In this document: positions 37,445-47,126 of the stretch, piece after piece
How positions within the stretch are numbered: position 1 is the stretch's first letter
How the letters are laid out: each line of letters begins with the position of its first letter
DNA from: an uncultured Roseburia sp.
GTDB lineage: Bacteria > Bacillota > Clostridia > Lachnospirales > Lachnospiraceae
Direction of reading: 5' to 3'
NCBI GenBank assembly: GCA_947062675.1
Contig: CAMSQM010000001.1
Coordinates: forward strand, 62,001-126,000
DNA length: 64,000 nucleotides
The notes under the pieces: generated by a model
What the model saw: the letters and a program-made list of their open reading frames with translations, nothing else
What the model was told of the DNA's origin: nothing
Database searches by the model: none
Position numbers and translations under genes: made by a program

Positions 37445-39849
37445 ACGGAAGAAAAGTGACATCAGACATGATATCAAGGATGGCGGTGAGGAGTCTTAAG
37501 GCAGGCCGTCTGCGCAATATTTTTGTAATGATTACGATTGTTCTGGCATCTTCCCTGCTGACGGCGATCCTGATGTTTGCGGCGGGAGGGAGGCAGCAGG
37601 AGAAAAATGCACTTTCACACAGGCATCAGGTTGTCTATTTTAATCTGGACGAAGAACAGGTGCATAAACTTGAAAAGGATGACCGCATCTCATATCAGAT
37701 ACGCGTGAAAACGGGGATTCTTTCCGGGATGGAAGGCTTTGATCTGATGCCGTATTATGTGAGTGAGATGTCAGATCAGATCCGGTTCGCGGAACTGGAG
37801 AGCGGAAGGATGCCGGAATCCGCAAATGAGGTTGCTGTGTACGGGGCGATGCTGGAAAAAATGAATATTGCGCCTGCCATCGGCGGCAGTGTCACCTTTC
37901 AGTTTTATGACGGGAACACAGAAACCTTTCTGGTATCGGGCATCTTAAAAGGAGGAGAAGCGCTGAAACAGTTTTCCGCTTTCTTTTCTGAAAATTATGC
38001 GGAAGATGGAAGCCAGCTGAAAGATGAACCGTATGAAGTATATGCGAAGGTCGGCGGTGCGGCGGAAATGTCTCCGGAGCAGTGCAGGGAAGTGATGTAT
38101 CAGATCGGCAGCGATGCGGGGATTGAGCGGAAATATGTAAATCCGTCAAAATTATTTATGGATTCCCTGTCGCTGGATACACAGTCCGTTGTGCTGTACG
38201 GTATAGTGGGTCTGGTGATTCTGCTCGCGTGTTTTCTCGTCATTTACGGTGTGTTTTATCTGTCGGTGACCGGCAGGATCCATCAGTTCGGGCAGCTTCG
38301 CACCGTTGGCATGACGAAAAAACAGATGAAGAAATTTGTGTTCCGCGAGGGCGGTATTCTGTTTGTGCGCGCGGCGCCCATTGGCGTTCTGACCGGCGGG
38401 ATTGTGGGATATTTTCTGATCCCGGACGGTTTTGACCCATGGAATACGCTTCTGACAGTGGTCTCTGTGTCTGCGGCCGTATATGCGATTACCATGATTT
38501 CCGTGCACAGGCCCGCCCGAATGGCGGCGGCCGTCTCCCCGATGGAAGCGCTGCGCTACATTCCGCAGGAGATTATGAGGAAGAAGGCCCATAAAAAGAT
38601 GTGCCGCAATCTGACGCCGACGGGTCTTGGGATGATGAATTTTTCAAAAAACGGAAAGAAAGCCGTGATTACCATGTTTTCGCTGGCGTTTGGCGGCATT
38701 CTTTTTATGACGGCGGCGACATATATGTCTTCGTTTGACAGGGAAAAATATGCAAGGCAGGGATGGTTTAAAGACGCGGAATTTGATATTCAGTATTCCG
38801 CGGGCGCAATTGAGTTAAATGAATACGGACTGGGCGGTCTGCAGGCGGAGGCGGCGCTTGGCGCCGAAATGGTGCGGGAGATCCTGGCTCTGGACGGCGT
38901 GAGAGAGGTAAAAGAAGTAAAGTCGTTTGGCGTCAGATATGATTATCCTGAAAAAGATGAATATGGAGCGAATGATCAGGTATATCCGCTGACAGAAGCG
39001 GAGATAAATGAGCTCCATAAATACCTGGAGGACGAAAGCATCGATTATGAAAAACTGATGAGCGGCGATTATATCCTTATGGCGGGCAACAGCCTGGCAG
39101 AAGAGATTTACGGATGGAAATTTGAGGCGGGAGAGAGTATTACGCTTCATTATTATGACGGCGGTGAGATGGCGCAAAAAAATGTCACGATACTTGCGAT
39201 TCTGAGCGACAGGTATCTGCTGGACAACGACGGTTTTGAGGGATGGTTCCTGATGCCGGAACAGGCGGTGCTCTCACTTGTGTCCTATGACAGTTTAAAC
39301 AGTCATCTGATTGTCTCAACCGAGGCGGAGCGGGAAGCCGCAATCGGGGAAATCCTCGCGCAGATGACAGAAAAGAGACCGGAACTGACACTTGAAACGC
39401 TTGCAGAGCGACGGATTTATTACGCGCAGATCGTAAACCAGATGTTCGGGGTTATCAGCGGTCTTTCCATTTTTATTATGATGTTCAGCATATTCAGCAT
39501 GATAAACACACTTATTACCAATGTTGTCACGCGCAGACAGGAGCTCGCCGTGCTGGAATCCATCGGGATGGGGAAAGGGCAGATCCGGAAAATGCTTCTT
39601 GGCGAGAGCCTGTTCCTGGTTTTTGTAACGGTGGGCGTGACAATGACCGTCGGTACGGTATGCGGATATATGCTAAGCCGGGTGCTCTATGGTATGGGAG
39701 CCTATTATATGGAGTTCCGCTTTCCCGCAGTTTTGTTCCTGGCCTATGCTGGCGTGCTGATATCTGTACCGCTTGTCATTACCCTTGTGTCTGTGCGGAG
39801 CTTTTCGAAAGAGGCGCTGGTGGAGCGTTTAAGAGGAGCGGAGAACTGA
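37441..39849 (+). CDS. FtsX-type ABC transporter permease
   Basis: 802 aa. One N-terminal helix (about 22-46), a large outside domain, three helices (about 240-345) forming the first FtsX domain, a second single helix near residue 405, a second outside domain, and the last three helices (about 660-790). This 10-helix plan with two FtsX domains fits permeases of peptide-sensing or lipid/lipoprotein-extruding exporters, often answering antimicrobial peptides. No two-component genes lie alongside. The export substrate is unknown. Confidence 0.9.
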   Translation: MNGRKVTSDMISRMAVRSLKAGRLRNIFVMITIVLASSLLTAILMFAAGGRQQEKNALSHRHQVVYFNLDEEQVHKLEKDDRISYQIRVKTGILSGMEGFDLMPYYVSEMSDQIRFAELESGRMPESANEVAVYGAMLEKMNIAPAIGGSVTFQFYDGNTETFLVSGILKGGEALKQFSAFFSENYAEDGSQLKDEPYEVYAKVGGAAEMSPEQCREVMYQIGSDAGIERKYVNPSKLFMDSLSLDTQSVVLYGIVGLVILLACFLVIYGVFYLSVTGRIHQFGQLRTVGMTKKQMKKFVFREGGILFVRAAPIGVLTGGIVGYFLIPDGFDPWNTLLTVVSVSAAVYAITMISVHRPARMAAAVSPMEALRYIPQEIMRKKAHKKMCRNLTPTGLGMMNFSKNGKKAVITMFSLAFGGILFMTAATYMSSFDREKYARQGWFKDAEFDIQYSAGAIELNEYGLGGLQAEAALGAEMVREILALDGVREVKEVKSFGVRYDYPEKDEYGANDQVYPLTEAEINELHKYLEDESIDYEKLMSGDYILMAGNSLAEEIYGWKFEAGESITLHYYDGGEMAQKNVTILAILSDRYLLDNDGFEGWFLMPEQAVLSLVSYDSLNSHLIVSTEAEREAAIGEILAQMTEKRPELTLETLAERRIYYAQIVNQMFGVISGLSIFIMMFSIFSMINTLITNVVTRRQELAVLESIGMGKGQIRKMLLGESLFLVFVTVGVTMTVGTVCGYMLSRVLYGMGAYYMEFRFPAVLFLAYAGVLISVPLVITLVSVRSFSKEALVERLRGAEN

Positions 39850-39892
39850 CGGATATTTACCGGCGGAGAAATCTGACCGGAAGAATTGAAGG

Positions 39893-40000
39893 GCAGGCGG
39901 CAGGTCCGGAAGCGCCGGCAACTGAAAAGCAGGCGGCAGATCCGGAAGCGCCGGTAACTGAAAAGCAGGCGGCAGGTCCGGAAGCGCCGGTAACTGAAAC
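39893..40000 (+). repeat. Three 36-bp tandem repeats after the permease
   Basis: Units start at 39893, 39929 and 39965 and are almost identical (GCAGGCGGCAG(G/A)TCCGGAAG...). 36 bp is 12 codons and one frame would read QAA(G/D)PEAP(A/V)TEK repeats, but that frame begins inside the permease and has no ribosome binding site. No other gene is seen in 39850-40145 apart from the GCACGGAGG site of the next gene. Confidence 0.8.
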
Positions 40001-40145
40001 GCCGGTAGTGGAGAGGAACGGCCGGAGCGGATGAGCGGAGTCCGGGGGTTGCGGGTTAAATGCACAGGATGGCAGATAAAAAACTGTTATCCTGTGCGTT
40101 TTTGTGTTATGATATCTGCACGGCGTTTTTGCACGGAGGAAATAT

Positions 40146-41507
40146 ATGAAACACGGGAGAACACAACAGGAACAATATGAACATATGACAACCGCGCCGG
40201 TGGGGCCGCTGATCCTTTCGCTGGCGGTGCCGAGCATGGTCACGACGCTTGTCACCAGTATTTACAATCTTGCGGACACTTTTTTTGTCGGGAAGACCGG
40301 GACGAGCGCGACGGCGGCGGTGGGCGTTGTTTTTTCGATTATGATGGTGCTGACGGCGCTCGGATTCTGGGTGGGGACGGGTGGGTCCACGCTTGTGTCC
40401 GGTTTTCTGGGGGCGAAGGAGAATCAGAAGGCCGATTCGGTTGTCAGCACAGCGGTTTTTCTCTCCTTTGCGTTCGGAGTGATTGTGGCTGCGTTCGGCC
40501 TTCTGGGCGGGGAGCCCCTGATGCGGCTGCTCGGCGCGACGGATACGATTGTTCCCTATGCGCTGGATTACAGCCGGTTTCTTCTGCCGGCGGCTCCGTT
40601 TGCCGCCAGCAGTCTGGCTCTGAGCCAGTGTCTGCGCGCGGAGGGCAGAAGCAGGGAAAGCATGACCGGGCAGGTGGCCGGAGGCGTTCTCAATATGATA
40701 CTGGATCCCCTTTTTATCTTCGGCCTGCAGATGGGGGTCCGCGGGGCGGCGGTTGCGACAGGGATAAGCCAGGTGATCGCGTGGGCCCTGATGATGCGCT
40801 ATTATGTGCTGGGGGAGACGCAGGTGAGGCTGTCTTTCCGGAATATTGCAAAGAGCCGGGAGGAGTATGTGCGTTTATTTTCGATCGGTTCCCCCAGCCT
40901 GTGCCGCCATGGTTCCAACATGATCGCAAATGTTGTGCTGAATACGGTTGCCGGAAAGTGGGGGGATCCAGCGATCGCAGCGATGAGTATCTGCGGCCGT
41001 CTGATGTATCTGTCGAATGCCGTGTCAAACGGGATGAACCAGGGGAGTCAGCCTGTGATCGGTTATGCCCACGGGATGAAGAATTATGCGCGCGTGAAAG
41101 ATGGGTTTCACTATGCGGTCAGGGTCAGTACAGTCAGTATGTGTCTGTTCGGCGTGTCAGGTATTCTTCTGGCGCCATATCTGGTCGGGATTTTCAGGAA
41201 TGATCCCGAAGTGATCCGCGTGGGGGCGGCTGCGCTGCGGTTTATCTGCCTGACACTGCCTTTTATCAATTATATGCAGAGCGCAAATACGCTGTTTCAG
41301 GTTGTCGGAAAGCCGCTTCCGAGCAGCGTGCTGATTTTCAGCCGCCAGCTGGTGTTTTATATTCCGGCGCTGCTTCTTTTGCCGGAACTTTTCGGTCTGG
41401 CAGGTATGCAGATGGCAGGTCCTGTGGCGGACGTGCTATCGTTTGCGGTGGCTGTGCCGATGGTTTACCGGTACTTCAGCCGCCTCCCGTCTCAGGATCA
41501 GGGATGA
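40146..41507 (+). CDS. MATE family efflux transporter 2
   Basis: 453-aa twelve-helix exporter with the MATE opening GPLILSLAVPSMVTTLVTSIYNLADTFFVGKTGTSATAAVGV and two symmetric halves (second starting near LFSIGSPSLCRHGSNMIANVVLN). CACGGAGGAAAT precedes ATG 40146. It is of a different MATE branch from the one at 513-1868. Substrate unknown. Confidence 0.93.
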   Translation: MKHGRTQQEQYEHMTTAPVGPLILSLAVPSMVTTLVTSIYNLADTFFVGKTGTSATAAVGVVFSIMMVLTALGFWVGTGGSTLVSGFLGAKENQKADSVVSTAVFLSFAFGVIVAAFGLLGGEPLMRLLGATDTIVPYALDYSRFLLPAAPFAASSLALSQCLRAEGRSRESMTGQVAGGVLNMILDPLFIFGLQMGVRGAAVATGISQVIAWALMMRYYVLGETQVRLSFRNIAKSREEYVRLFSIGSPSLCRHGSNMIANVVLNTVAGKWGDPAIAAMSICGRLMYLSNAVSNGMNQGSQPVIGYAHGMKNYARVKDGFHYAVRVSTVSMCLFGVSGILLAPYLVGIFRNDPEVIRVGAAALRFICLTLPFINYMQSANTLFQVVGKPLPSSVLIFSRQLVFYIPALLLLPELFGLAGMQMAGPVADVLSFAVAVPMVYRYFSRLPSQDQG

Positions 41508-41603
41508 GACGGAGGTTCTGGAGAGTGTGTTCTGACAGGCCATCATCGCGCAGGATAATCAGATCGCATCCGGCTGCATAAATTAATAAGAAAAGGCATT
41601 TTT

Positions 41604-42509
41604 ATGAACCGTGTAAAAAAATTAATCCACACGGATTATGCATATAAATCCGGTCTGAGCGGGAGAAAGACGGTGGTGGCGGTGATGGATACCGGCATCG
41701 TCGCACATCCTGATTTTGAGGATCGCATCGTCGCATTTCAGGATTTCTGTAACGGGCGGCGCGGGCTGTATGATGACAACGGGCATGGAACGCATGTTTC
41801 CGGAATTATTGCCGGAAACGGCGGGCAGTCCCGCGACAGGCGGGGAATCTGTGTATACAGCGGGATCGCTCCCAGGGCAGAGATTATTCTTCTGAAGGTT
41901 CTGGATGAGAGGGGGAACGGGAGCACGGCGAAGGTGCTGGAGGGGATTGACTGGCTTCTGCGCAATCACAGAAAGTATCATATCCGTCTGCTGAATATCT
42001 CGGTGGGAATGCTGCCGGACGCCGGAAAGAAAGAGCAGCAGGAGCTGCTTGCGGCGGTGGATGAGGTCTGGGATCACGGGATTCTGGTGGTGGCAGCCGC
42101 CGGAAATAACGGTCCGAAAGAGAATACCGTCACGATTCCCGGAATATCGAGAAAAATCCTGACGGTCGGCAGCAGCGATGACGAGTCGGCGGAGGGAGGA
42201 AGGCTCGGGCGCGGTTACAGCGGCAAGGGGCCGACGGAGTGCTGTATTATTAAGCCGGAAATCCTGGCGCCTGGAACCGGAATTGTGAGCTGTTCCGGAA
42301 CCGGCAGGGGTTATCAGGTCAAGAGCGGGACCTCCATGGCGGCTCCGGTTGTCACGGGTGCGCTGGCGCTTGCTTTTGAGCGTTATCCGCACCTGGAACC
42401 GGCGGAGATGAAGCTGCGGCTGTATGAGCGCGCTTATCCGAGAGGAGAGCAGCTCGGCAAAAAGGCATGGGGAATGATTCATGCCGACAATCTTGTCAGG
42501 GGCTTCTGA
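41604..42509 (+). CDS. Subtilisin-like serine protease (S8), no signal peptide
   Basis: 301 aa. Catalytic triad visible as Asp29 (VVAVMDTGIVAHPDF), His61 (NGHGTHVSGIIAG) and Ser244 (SGTSMAAPVV), with the oxyanion Asn in AAAGNNGPKENTVTIPG. There is no signal peptide, prodomain or membrane anchor, so it resembles intracellular subtilisins of the IspA kind, although the N-terminus is shorter (about 20 residues before the catalytic core). It may degrade cytoplasmic proteins in stationary phase or sporulation; this is family-based inference. Confidence 0.92.
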   Translation: MNRVKKLIHTDYAYKSGLSGRKTVVAVMDTGIVAHPDFEDRIVAFQDFCNGRRGLYDDNGHGTHVSGIIAGNGGQSRDRRGICVYSGIAPRAEIILLKVLDERGNGSTAKVLEGIDWLLRNHRKYHIRLLNISVGMLPDAGKKEQQELLAAVDEVWDHGILVVAAAGNNGPKENTVTIPGISRKILTVGSSDDESAEGGRLGRGYSGKGPTECCIIKPEILAPGTGIVSCSGTGRGYQVKSGTSMAAPVVTGALALAFERYPHLEPAEMKLRLYERAYPRGEQLGKKAWGMIHADNLVRGF

Positions 42510-42530
42510 TCCTGGGGAAGGCAGGCGGCG

Positions 42531-42606
42531 GGAGATTCACGTCAGCCGGAAGAAACGGTGCTGATGCAGACTGCGCCGGCAGGAGATTCACGTCAGCCGG
42601 AAGAAA
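42531..42606 (+). repeat. Two copies of a 25-bp direct repeat
   Basis: GGAGATTCACGTCAGCCGG plus AAGAAA occurs at 42531-42555 and 42582-42606, 51 bp apart, in the gap between the protease and cls. Confidence 0.8.
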
Positions 42607-42691
42607 TTTTCTCCGGCGGTTAAACCGGTGGCAGAAGCGGGAATGAAACCCTGCGTTTACGGAAAAGATAAGATCGGAAGGGATATACGCG

Positions 42692-44227
42692 ATGAAAAAA
42701 GCTGCGAATCTGCTTTTGGGCAGAATGAGTCTTGTGGCAGTGTCCATTATTCTGCAGGTTGCCTGGATGTTTCTGGTACTGTGGCAGTTTTCTTACCAGT
42801 TTACCTATGTCAATCTGGCAATCCGCGTTCTGGCGATTGTCGCAGTGCTTGTGATAGTAAATAAATGGACGAATCCGGCGAATAAGCTTTCCTGGACATT
42901 TCTGCTTCTTCTCTCCCCTGTTTTCGGGCTGCTGATTTACCTGCTTTTTGGGCGTTCGGAGCTGACAAAGCGCACCAGGAGGCGGATGGATGCGATTAAC
43001 CGTGAGGTCGCCGCCTGCCTGGAGCGTGACCGCGCCGCAGAGGAGCGATTGAAGGAGTGTGACAGGGCGGCCTATCTGCAGTCGGAATATATCAGCGACT
43101 GGGCGGGGTTTCCGCTTTACCGCGACACGGCGACAAAGTATTACAGATGTGGGGAAGAGATGTTTCCCGATATGCTGAGGGCCATCGGGGAGGCAGAGCA
43201 CTTTATTTTTCTGGAATATTTTATTATCAAAGAAGGGGAGATGTTCAGGGCGATTGAGGAGCTTCTGGCGAGGAAAGTAAAAGAGGGGGTTGATGTGCGC
43301 CTGATTTATGATGATGTGGGATGTATCAGCACCCTGCCGCCGCGGTATTACAGGAAGCTTCAGGAAAAAGGGATCCGGTGCGCGGCGTTTAATCCGTTCC
43401 GCCCGATGATTTCGGTCGTGATGAACAACCGCGATCACCGGAAGATCCTGGTAGTGGACGGAAAATGTGGGTTTACCGGCGGGATCAATCTCGCGGATGA
43501 ATATATCAACCGGATAGAGCGGTTTGGTTACTGGAAAGACACAGGGCTCCGGATTCAGGGAGAAGGGGTCTGGAGCCTCACGACGATGTTCCTTGAAATG
43601 TGGAATTATATTACGCGCTCCACGGAAGACTACAGTGTTTATATGCCGTCGGTGCACCGGACGGAGCCGTTTGCGGATGACGGTTTTGTGCAGCCTTACG
43701 GTGACAGTCCCTTGGATCATGAGTACGTTGGGGAAAATGTATATCTGAACATCATAAACAGGGCGGAAGATTATGTTTATATTTTTACGCCTTATCTGAT
43801 TATCGACAATGAGATGCTAACGGCTCTGTGCAACGCGGCGAAGTCCGGTGTGGACGTGCGCATTGTCACGCCCGGGATTCCGGATAAAAAAGCTGTGTTT
43901 CTGATGTCCCAGTCCTACTACGAGCCCCTGCTGTGCGCCGGCGTGAAAATTTTTCAGTATACGCCGGGGTTTCTCCACGCAAAATGTTTTGTCAGCGATG
44001 ATAAAATCGCGACGGTGGGCAGCGTAAACCTTGATTTCCGCAGCCTGTTTCTGCACTTTGAGTGCGGTGTGTGGATGTATCGCTCCCGCGCCGTGATGGA
44101 GGTGAAGGAAGACTGTCTGGAAGTCTTTGCCCAGTCCTCGGAGATTTCGCTGGAATTCTGCCGCAGAAGGAATGTCGCGGTCCGCATGCTGCAGAGTCTT
44201 CTGCGGCTGTGCGCGCCGCTGCTGTGA
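42692..44227 (+). CDS. cls: Cardiolipin synthase (phospholipase D family)
   Basis: 511 aa. Two N-terminal membrane helices (about 12-34 and 40-62 plus a short third), then two phospholipase D domains with HKD motifs: NRDHRKILVVDGKCGFTGG and LHAKCFVSDDKIATVGSVNLD. This is the bacterial Cls layout, joining two phosphatidylglycerols into cardiolipin. ATG 42692 is preceded by GGAAGGGATA. Closed by the terminator at 44282. Confidence 0.95.
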   Translation: MKKAANLLLGRMSLVAVSIILQVAWMFLVLWQFSYQFTYVNLAIRVLAIVAVLVIVNKWTNPANKLSWTFLLLLSPVFGLLIYLLFGRSELTKRTRRRMDAINREVAACLERDRAAEERLKECDRAAYLQSEYISDWAGFPLYRDTATKYYRCGEEMFPDMLRAIGEAEHFIFLEYFIIKEGEMFRAIEELLARKVKEGVDVRLIYDDVGCISTLPPRYYRKLQEKGIRCAAFNPFRPMISVVMNNRDHRKILVVDGKCGFTGGINLADEYINRIERFGYWKDTGLRIQGEGVWSLTTMFLEMWNYITRSTEDYSVYMPSVHRTEPFADDGFVQPYGDSPLDHEYVGENVYLNIINRAEDYVYIFTPYLIIDNEMLTALCNAAKSGVDVRIVTPGIPDKKAVFLMSQSYYEPLLCAGVKIFQYTPGFLHAKCFVSDDKIATVGSVNLDFRSLFLHFECGVWMYRSRAVMEVKEDCLEVFAQSSEISLEFCRRRNVAVRMLQSLLRLCAPLL

Positions 44228-44281
44228 CGGGAGTGGGCAGAGTGCGTCTGTTGTGCGTCTGGTGTGAATGGAAAATGTTAC

Positions 44282-44308
44282 GACGGTACGAATGATTCGT
44301 ACCGTCTT
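44282..44308 (+). terminator. Terminator of cls
   Basis: GACGGTACGAAT pairs with ATTCGTACCGTC (44282-44304, nearly no loop base to spare) followed by a short CTTTCT tail. It also lies at the end of the convergent carboxypeptidase fragment. Confidence 0.65.
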
Positions 44309-44329
44309 TCTGAATTCCGGTATGGCCGT

Positions 44330-45120
44330 TTATGTGAGGAAGAACAGCAGTGTTTTCAGGAAATAGTCCTTGTAGGCGGCTTTTTCCACCGAATCCGTGT
44401 ACACGATATCAACGCTGCCGATTTCTTTTCCGTTCAGGGAATAGACGGCCCTCCCCGCGACGTCGCCGCGCTTTACGGGCGCCTCCACGGATTCCGGGAG
44501 CTCGACGGATTTGCTCACTCCGGATAAGTCCGAGCCGTCCGTGGACAGGTACTGAAACGGGCCTGTGTATGCCAGATTTACATGGTCCGCGATTCCCTTT
44601 TCCACCGCGATGGAGGCCGGTTTATCCTCATTCTGGTCGGCATAGACCCGGCAGCGCCCGAACCCGTAGTTTAAGAGGGTGGTCGCATCGGAAAAGCGCA
44701 CTTTGTAATCCGGCGCGGCCATGATGACGGCGATCAGTTTCATGCCGTCTTTTTCCGCCGTGGCGGAGACGCAGTATTTTGCGAGGCTTGTGGAGCCGGT
44801 TTTTAAGCCTGTGGCATACTCATACTGCCGGATCAGTTTGTTGGTGTTGGTGAGCCCGAATTCGCTGGAGCCTTTTGCCGTGGTATGTGTAATATTTTCC
44901 ATCCAGATGGTGCAGTAATTGTGGATCTGGGGGTATTTTGTGATCAGCTCCCTGGACATCAGCGCGACGTCATAGGCGCTGGTCATGTGTCCGTCCACGT
45001 CCAGGCCGCAGCAGTTGACAAAGGAGGTCTCGTTCATTCCAAGCCCTCTGGCGCGCTCGTTCATCATGCGGACAAATTCTGTTTCCGATCCCGAGATATG
45101 TTCTGCCATGGCGACACAGG
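44330..45120 (-). CDS. 3' part of the split D-alanyl-D-alanine carboxypeptidase gene
   Basis: Minus strand, reading from the core at 45120 down to 44330. It encodes the rear of a DacF-like penicillin-binding protein: AMAEHISGSETEFVRMMNERARGLGM, NCCGLDVDGHMTSAYDVALM, the active-site LKTGSTS (Lys280-Thr-Gly282 in the restored protein), and the C-terminal beta domain plus amphipathic tail. The Ser-X-X-Lys and SxN motifs are missing; they lie 3.6 kb away at 48729-49258. An internal ATG at 45109 has no good ribosome binding site, so this part is unlikely to be made alone. Joined to its front half it gives one 436-aa frame. Confidence 0.88.
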
Positions 45121-45141
45121 AAGCATATATGGATAGCAGAC
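45111..45141 (+). other. attL of element 2
   Basis: Core GCGACACAGG (45111-45120), identical to 48729-48738, followed by the element arm ending in ATAGCAGAC (45133-45141). Its reverse complement GTCTGCTAT matches GTCTACTAT at 48712-48720 in 8 of 9 bases. Confidence 0.78.
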
Positions 45142-45580
45142 AAATGGTATGGACAGGAATCCGCTGTCAGCCTGATATAAAATTGAGCAGATGGTATCCA
45201 GGTGGATTTTTCAGAAAAAATTATTAAAATTGTTCAGCCTGTGTCCTGTGCTGGCGATGCCTGTGTCGATTGTGCATCCGGGCGTATCCGGTACTGTTGC
45301 AGTTGAAGCGGCAACAAAGGTTTATTTCTTTTACAAACGCTGAACAGGGGGCTGCATATGGCATTGTGTATGAAGGGGCGACTGACAGGTTTCAGTTTCT
45401 TCATATTTTAGCTGATTCAGTTGCTGCTTCGGCGATGAAAATGTATGTAATCCTTATAAATTGTACACATCAGAAGGTTAAATATTCGGACATTGTCATA
45501 AGCAAATGATCAGCGTGAAAATACTGCCAGCCGTGTGCTTATCTGCAGGAGAGTCTGACTGCAGTCTGTGTCGAAATATG

Positions 45581-45610
45581 TTGAAAAGTGATGCGTCCGC
45601 GGGTTATAAT
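45581..45610 (+). promoter_or_regulatory. Sigma-A promoter of the element 2 cargo gene
   Basis: TTGAAA (45581-45586), 18-nt spacer, consensus TATAAT (45605-45610), then ACGGAGG before ATG 45646. Confidence 0.75.
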
Positions 45611-45645
45611 TATGAAAAATCCTAAATCTACGGAGGACAGCTATT

Positions 45646-46638
45646 ATGGGACTGGTAGCGGCAAAATGTACACAGTGCGGTGCGGATATCGAGGTGGATG
45701 CCTCGAAAGAAGCAGGGATATGCAGATACTGCGGCACTGCGTTTATTACGGAAAAGGCAATAAACAATTATAATGCATATGTCACGAATCACAATAATTT
45801 TGCGGGTGCAAATATTACCATTCAGGGTGGAAGCGAGCTGGAGGAGTTAATAGAGCGCGCTAAAGCGTTTGTAAAACTTGACGATTTCGCTCAGGCCAGG
45901 TATGCTTACGGAAAAGTAACAGCCCTGTATCCAATGGATTACCGTGGCTGGCTGGGCCTGGTTACGTGCGAAACAAAGAATGACAGCATTATAGGTATTT
46001 CAGAATATGCCCATGATAACATATTAAAGTATTTTGAAAATGCTCTAAAGGTTGCCGGTCCGGAAGTTCAGAAGGATATACTGGAGCAGAGAGAGGAATA
46101 TGAGCTGTTATATAAAAATGAAAAAGTCAGACGTGAAACCGGGGAAAACATTGCCTACATATGCAATCAGCATTCCCAGGTCCATGTGGAAAAGGCGCTT
46201 GGCTGTGACTGCGGAGACGCCGACACTTTCGACAGATTTGATTATGTGCTGGGGCATGATGTGGAATATCTGGTTCTGATCAATGGTCATCATTCTGACA
46301 GGAAAACAACCTGTGAGAAGGCTGTGAACATGAGCAATATAGAGGAACTGTTATCCGCATATAAAAAGAAAAAAGAAGGGTGTTACATCGCCACCTGTGT
46401 ATATGGCTCTTATGACTGCCCGCAGGTGTGGACGCTCAGGAGATTCAGGGATCAGACGCTTGGCGGAACATGGTACGGCAGGTTCTTTGTAAAATGCTAT
46501 TATGCAGTTAGTCCCGTTCTTGTGAAGCGGTTTGGCGGACGGGAGTGGTTCAGGTGGTTCTGGAAGTACGGGCTGGATAAAATGGTTTCGGCTCTGAACG
46601 ACAGGGGTGTGGATGATTCACCGTACAGTGACAGATGA
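45646..46638 (+). CDS. Zinc-ribbon, CFI-box CTERM protein (cargo of element 2)
   Basis: 330 aa. N-terminal zinc ribbon CTQCGADIEVD...GICRYCGTAFI (two CxxC pairs), a short beta segment (FAGANITIQGGSE), a TPR-like helical region (AKAFVKLDDFAQARYAYGKVTALYPMDYRGWLGLV), and a C-terminal domain starting CYIATCVYGSYDCPQVWTLRRFRDQTLGGTWYGRFFVKCYY, which matches the CFI-box CTERM pattern. The CFI box is found at the end of many bacterial proteins and may be lipid- or membrane-associating; its role is unknown. Whether the gene serves the element or the host is open. Confidence 0.8.
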   Translation: MGLVAAKCTQCGADIEVDASKEAGICRYCGTAFITEKAINNYNAYVTNHNNFAGANITIQGGSELEELIERAKAFVKLDDFAQARYAYGKVTALYPMDYRGWLGLVTCETKNDSIIGISEYAHDNILKYFENALKVAGPEVQKDILEQREEYELLYKNEKVRRETGENIAYICNQHSQVHVEKALGCDCGDADTFDRFDYVLGHDVEYLVLINGHHSDRKTTCEKAVNMSNIEELLSAYKKKKEGCYIATCVYGSYDCPQVWTLRRFRDQTLGGTWYGRFFVKCYYAVSPVLVKRFGGREWFRWFWKYGLDKMVSALNDRGVDDSPYSDR

Positions 46639-46821
46639 TTTATCGTCTGAGCTGCCGCACATTTTGATTCCGTTCAGACCGGTATTCTTTTCATTATTTC
46701 TGATCCGTGCCGCCGGTTCAGACCGGGTGGTTCTGAAATAAAAAAGTGCAAATCGTCCAGCTTTTGTGGATTTAATTAATAAAAAGCCAGAAGAGTAAAT
46801 ATGCTATGTTATATCAATGTG

Positions 46822-46849
46822 AAGCCGCGAAAAGCGGCTTTATTTTTTT
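46822..46849 (+). terminator. Terminator of the CFI-box gene
   Basis: AAGCCGC, loop GAAAA, GCGGCTT (46822-46840), followed by TATTTTTTTA. Confidence 0.88.
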
Positions 46850-47126
46850 ATTATGTGACAGGCGGATACAGGGGTATGCGGTTAAAATAAGGGATGATAC
46901 AGAGAAAAATTGCCGGTTAATTCTGAATAAGACAGGAAGGAAAAGAATAAAGATAGAATAAAATTATATATCTGAGAGGGCGGAGTTTGAAGCAAAAAAC
47001 GAAAAGAATAAAAGTCAGTGTTGTTTATGGAAACAGGAGACTGACTGACTGTATGAAAAATATCATTGCGAAAAGAACAAAACAATAGAGAGCGGACTTA
47101 ATTAATTGCGACTGGAGCTGAACAGA
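46850..47126 (+). other. AT-rich leader of recombinase 4
   Basis: About 280 nt rich in A and G-poor, with many AAAA stretches, between the terminator and the recombinase. Several weak -10-like boxes are possible; none is convincing. No gene seen. Confidence 0.45.

Noticed and set aside
39660-40034. Open frame of 124 codons covering the permease end and 36-bp repeats
   Set aside because: Starts inside the permease in another frame without a ribosome binding site; the repeat, not selection, explains its openness.
45270-45509. 79-codon frame in the left end of element 2
   Set aside because: No ribosome binding site, no recognisable domain, and no coding-like residue pattern.
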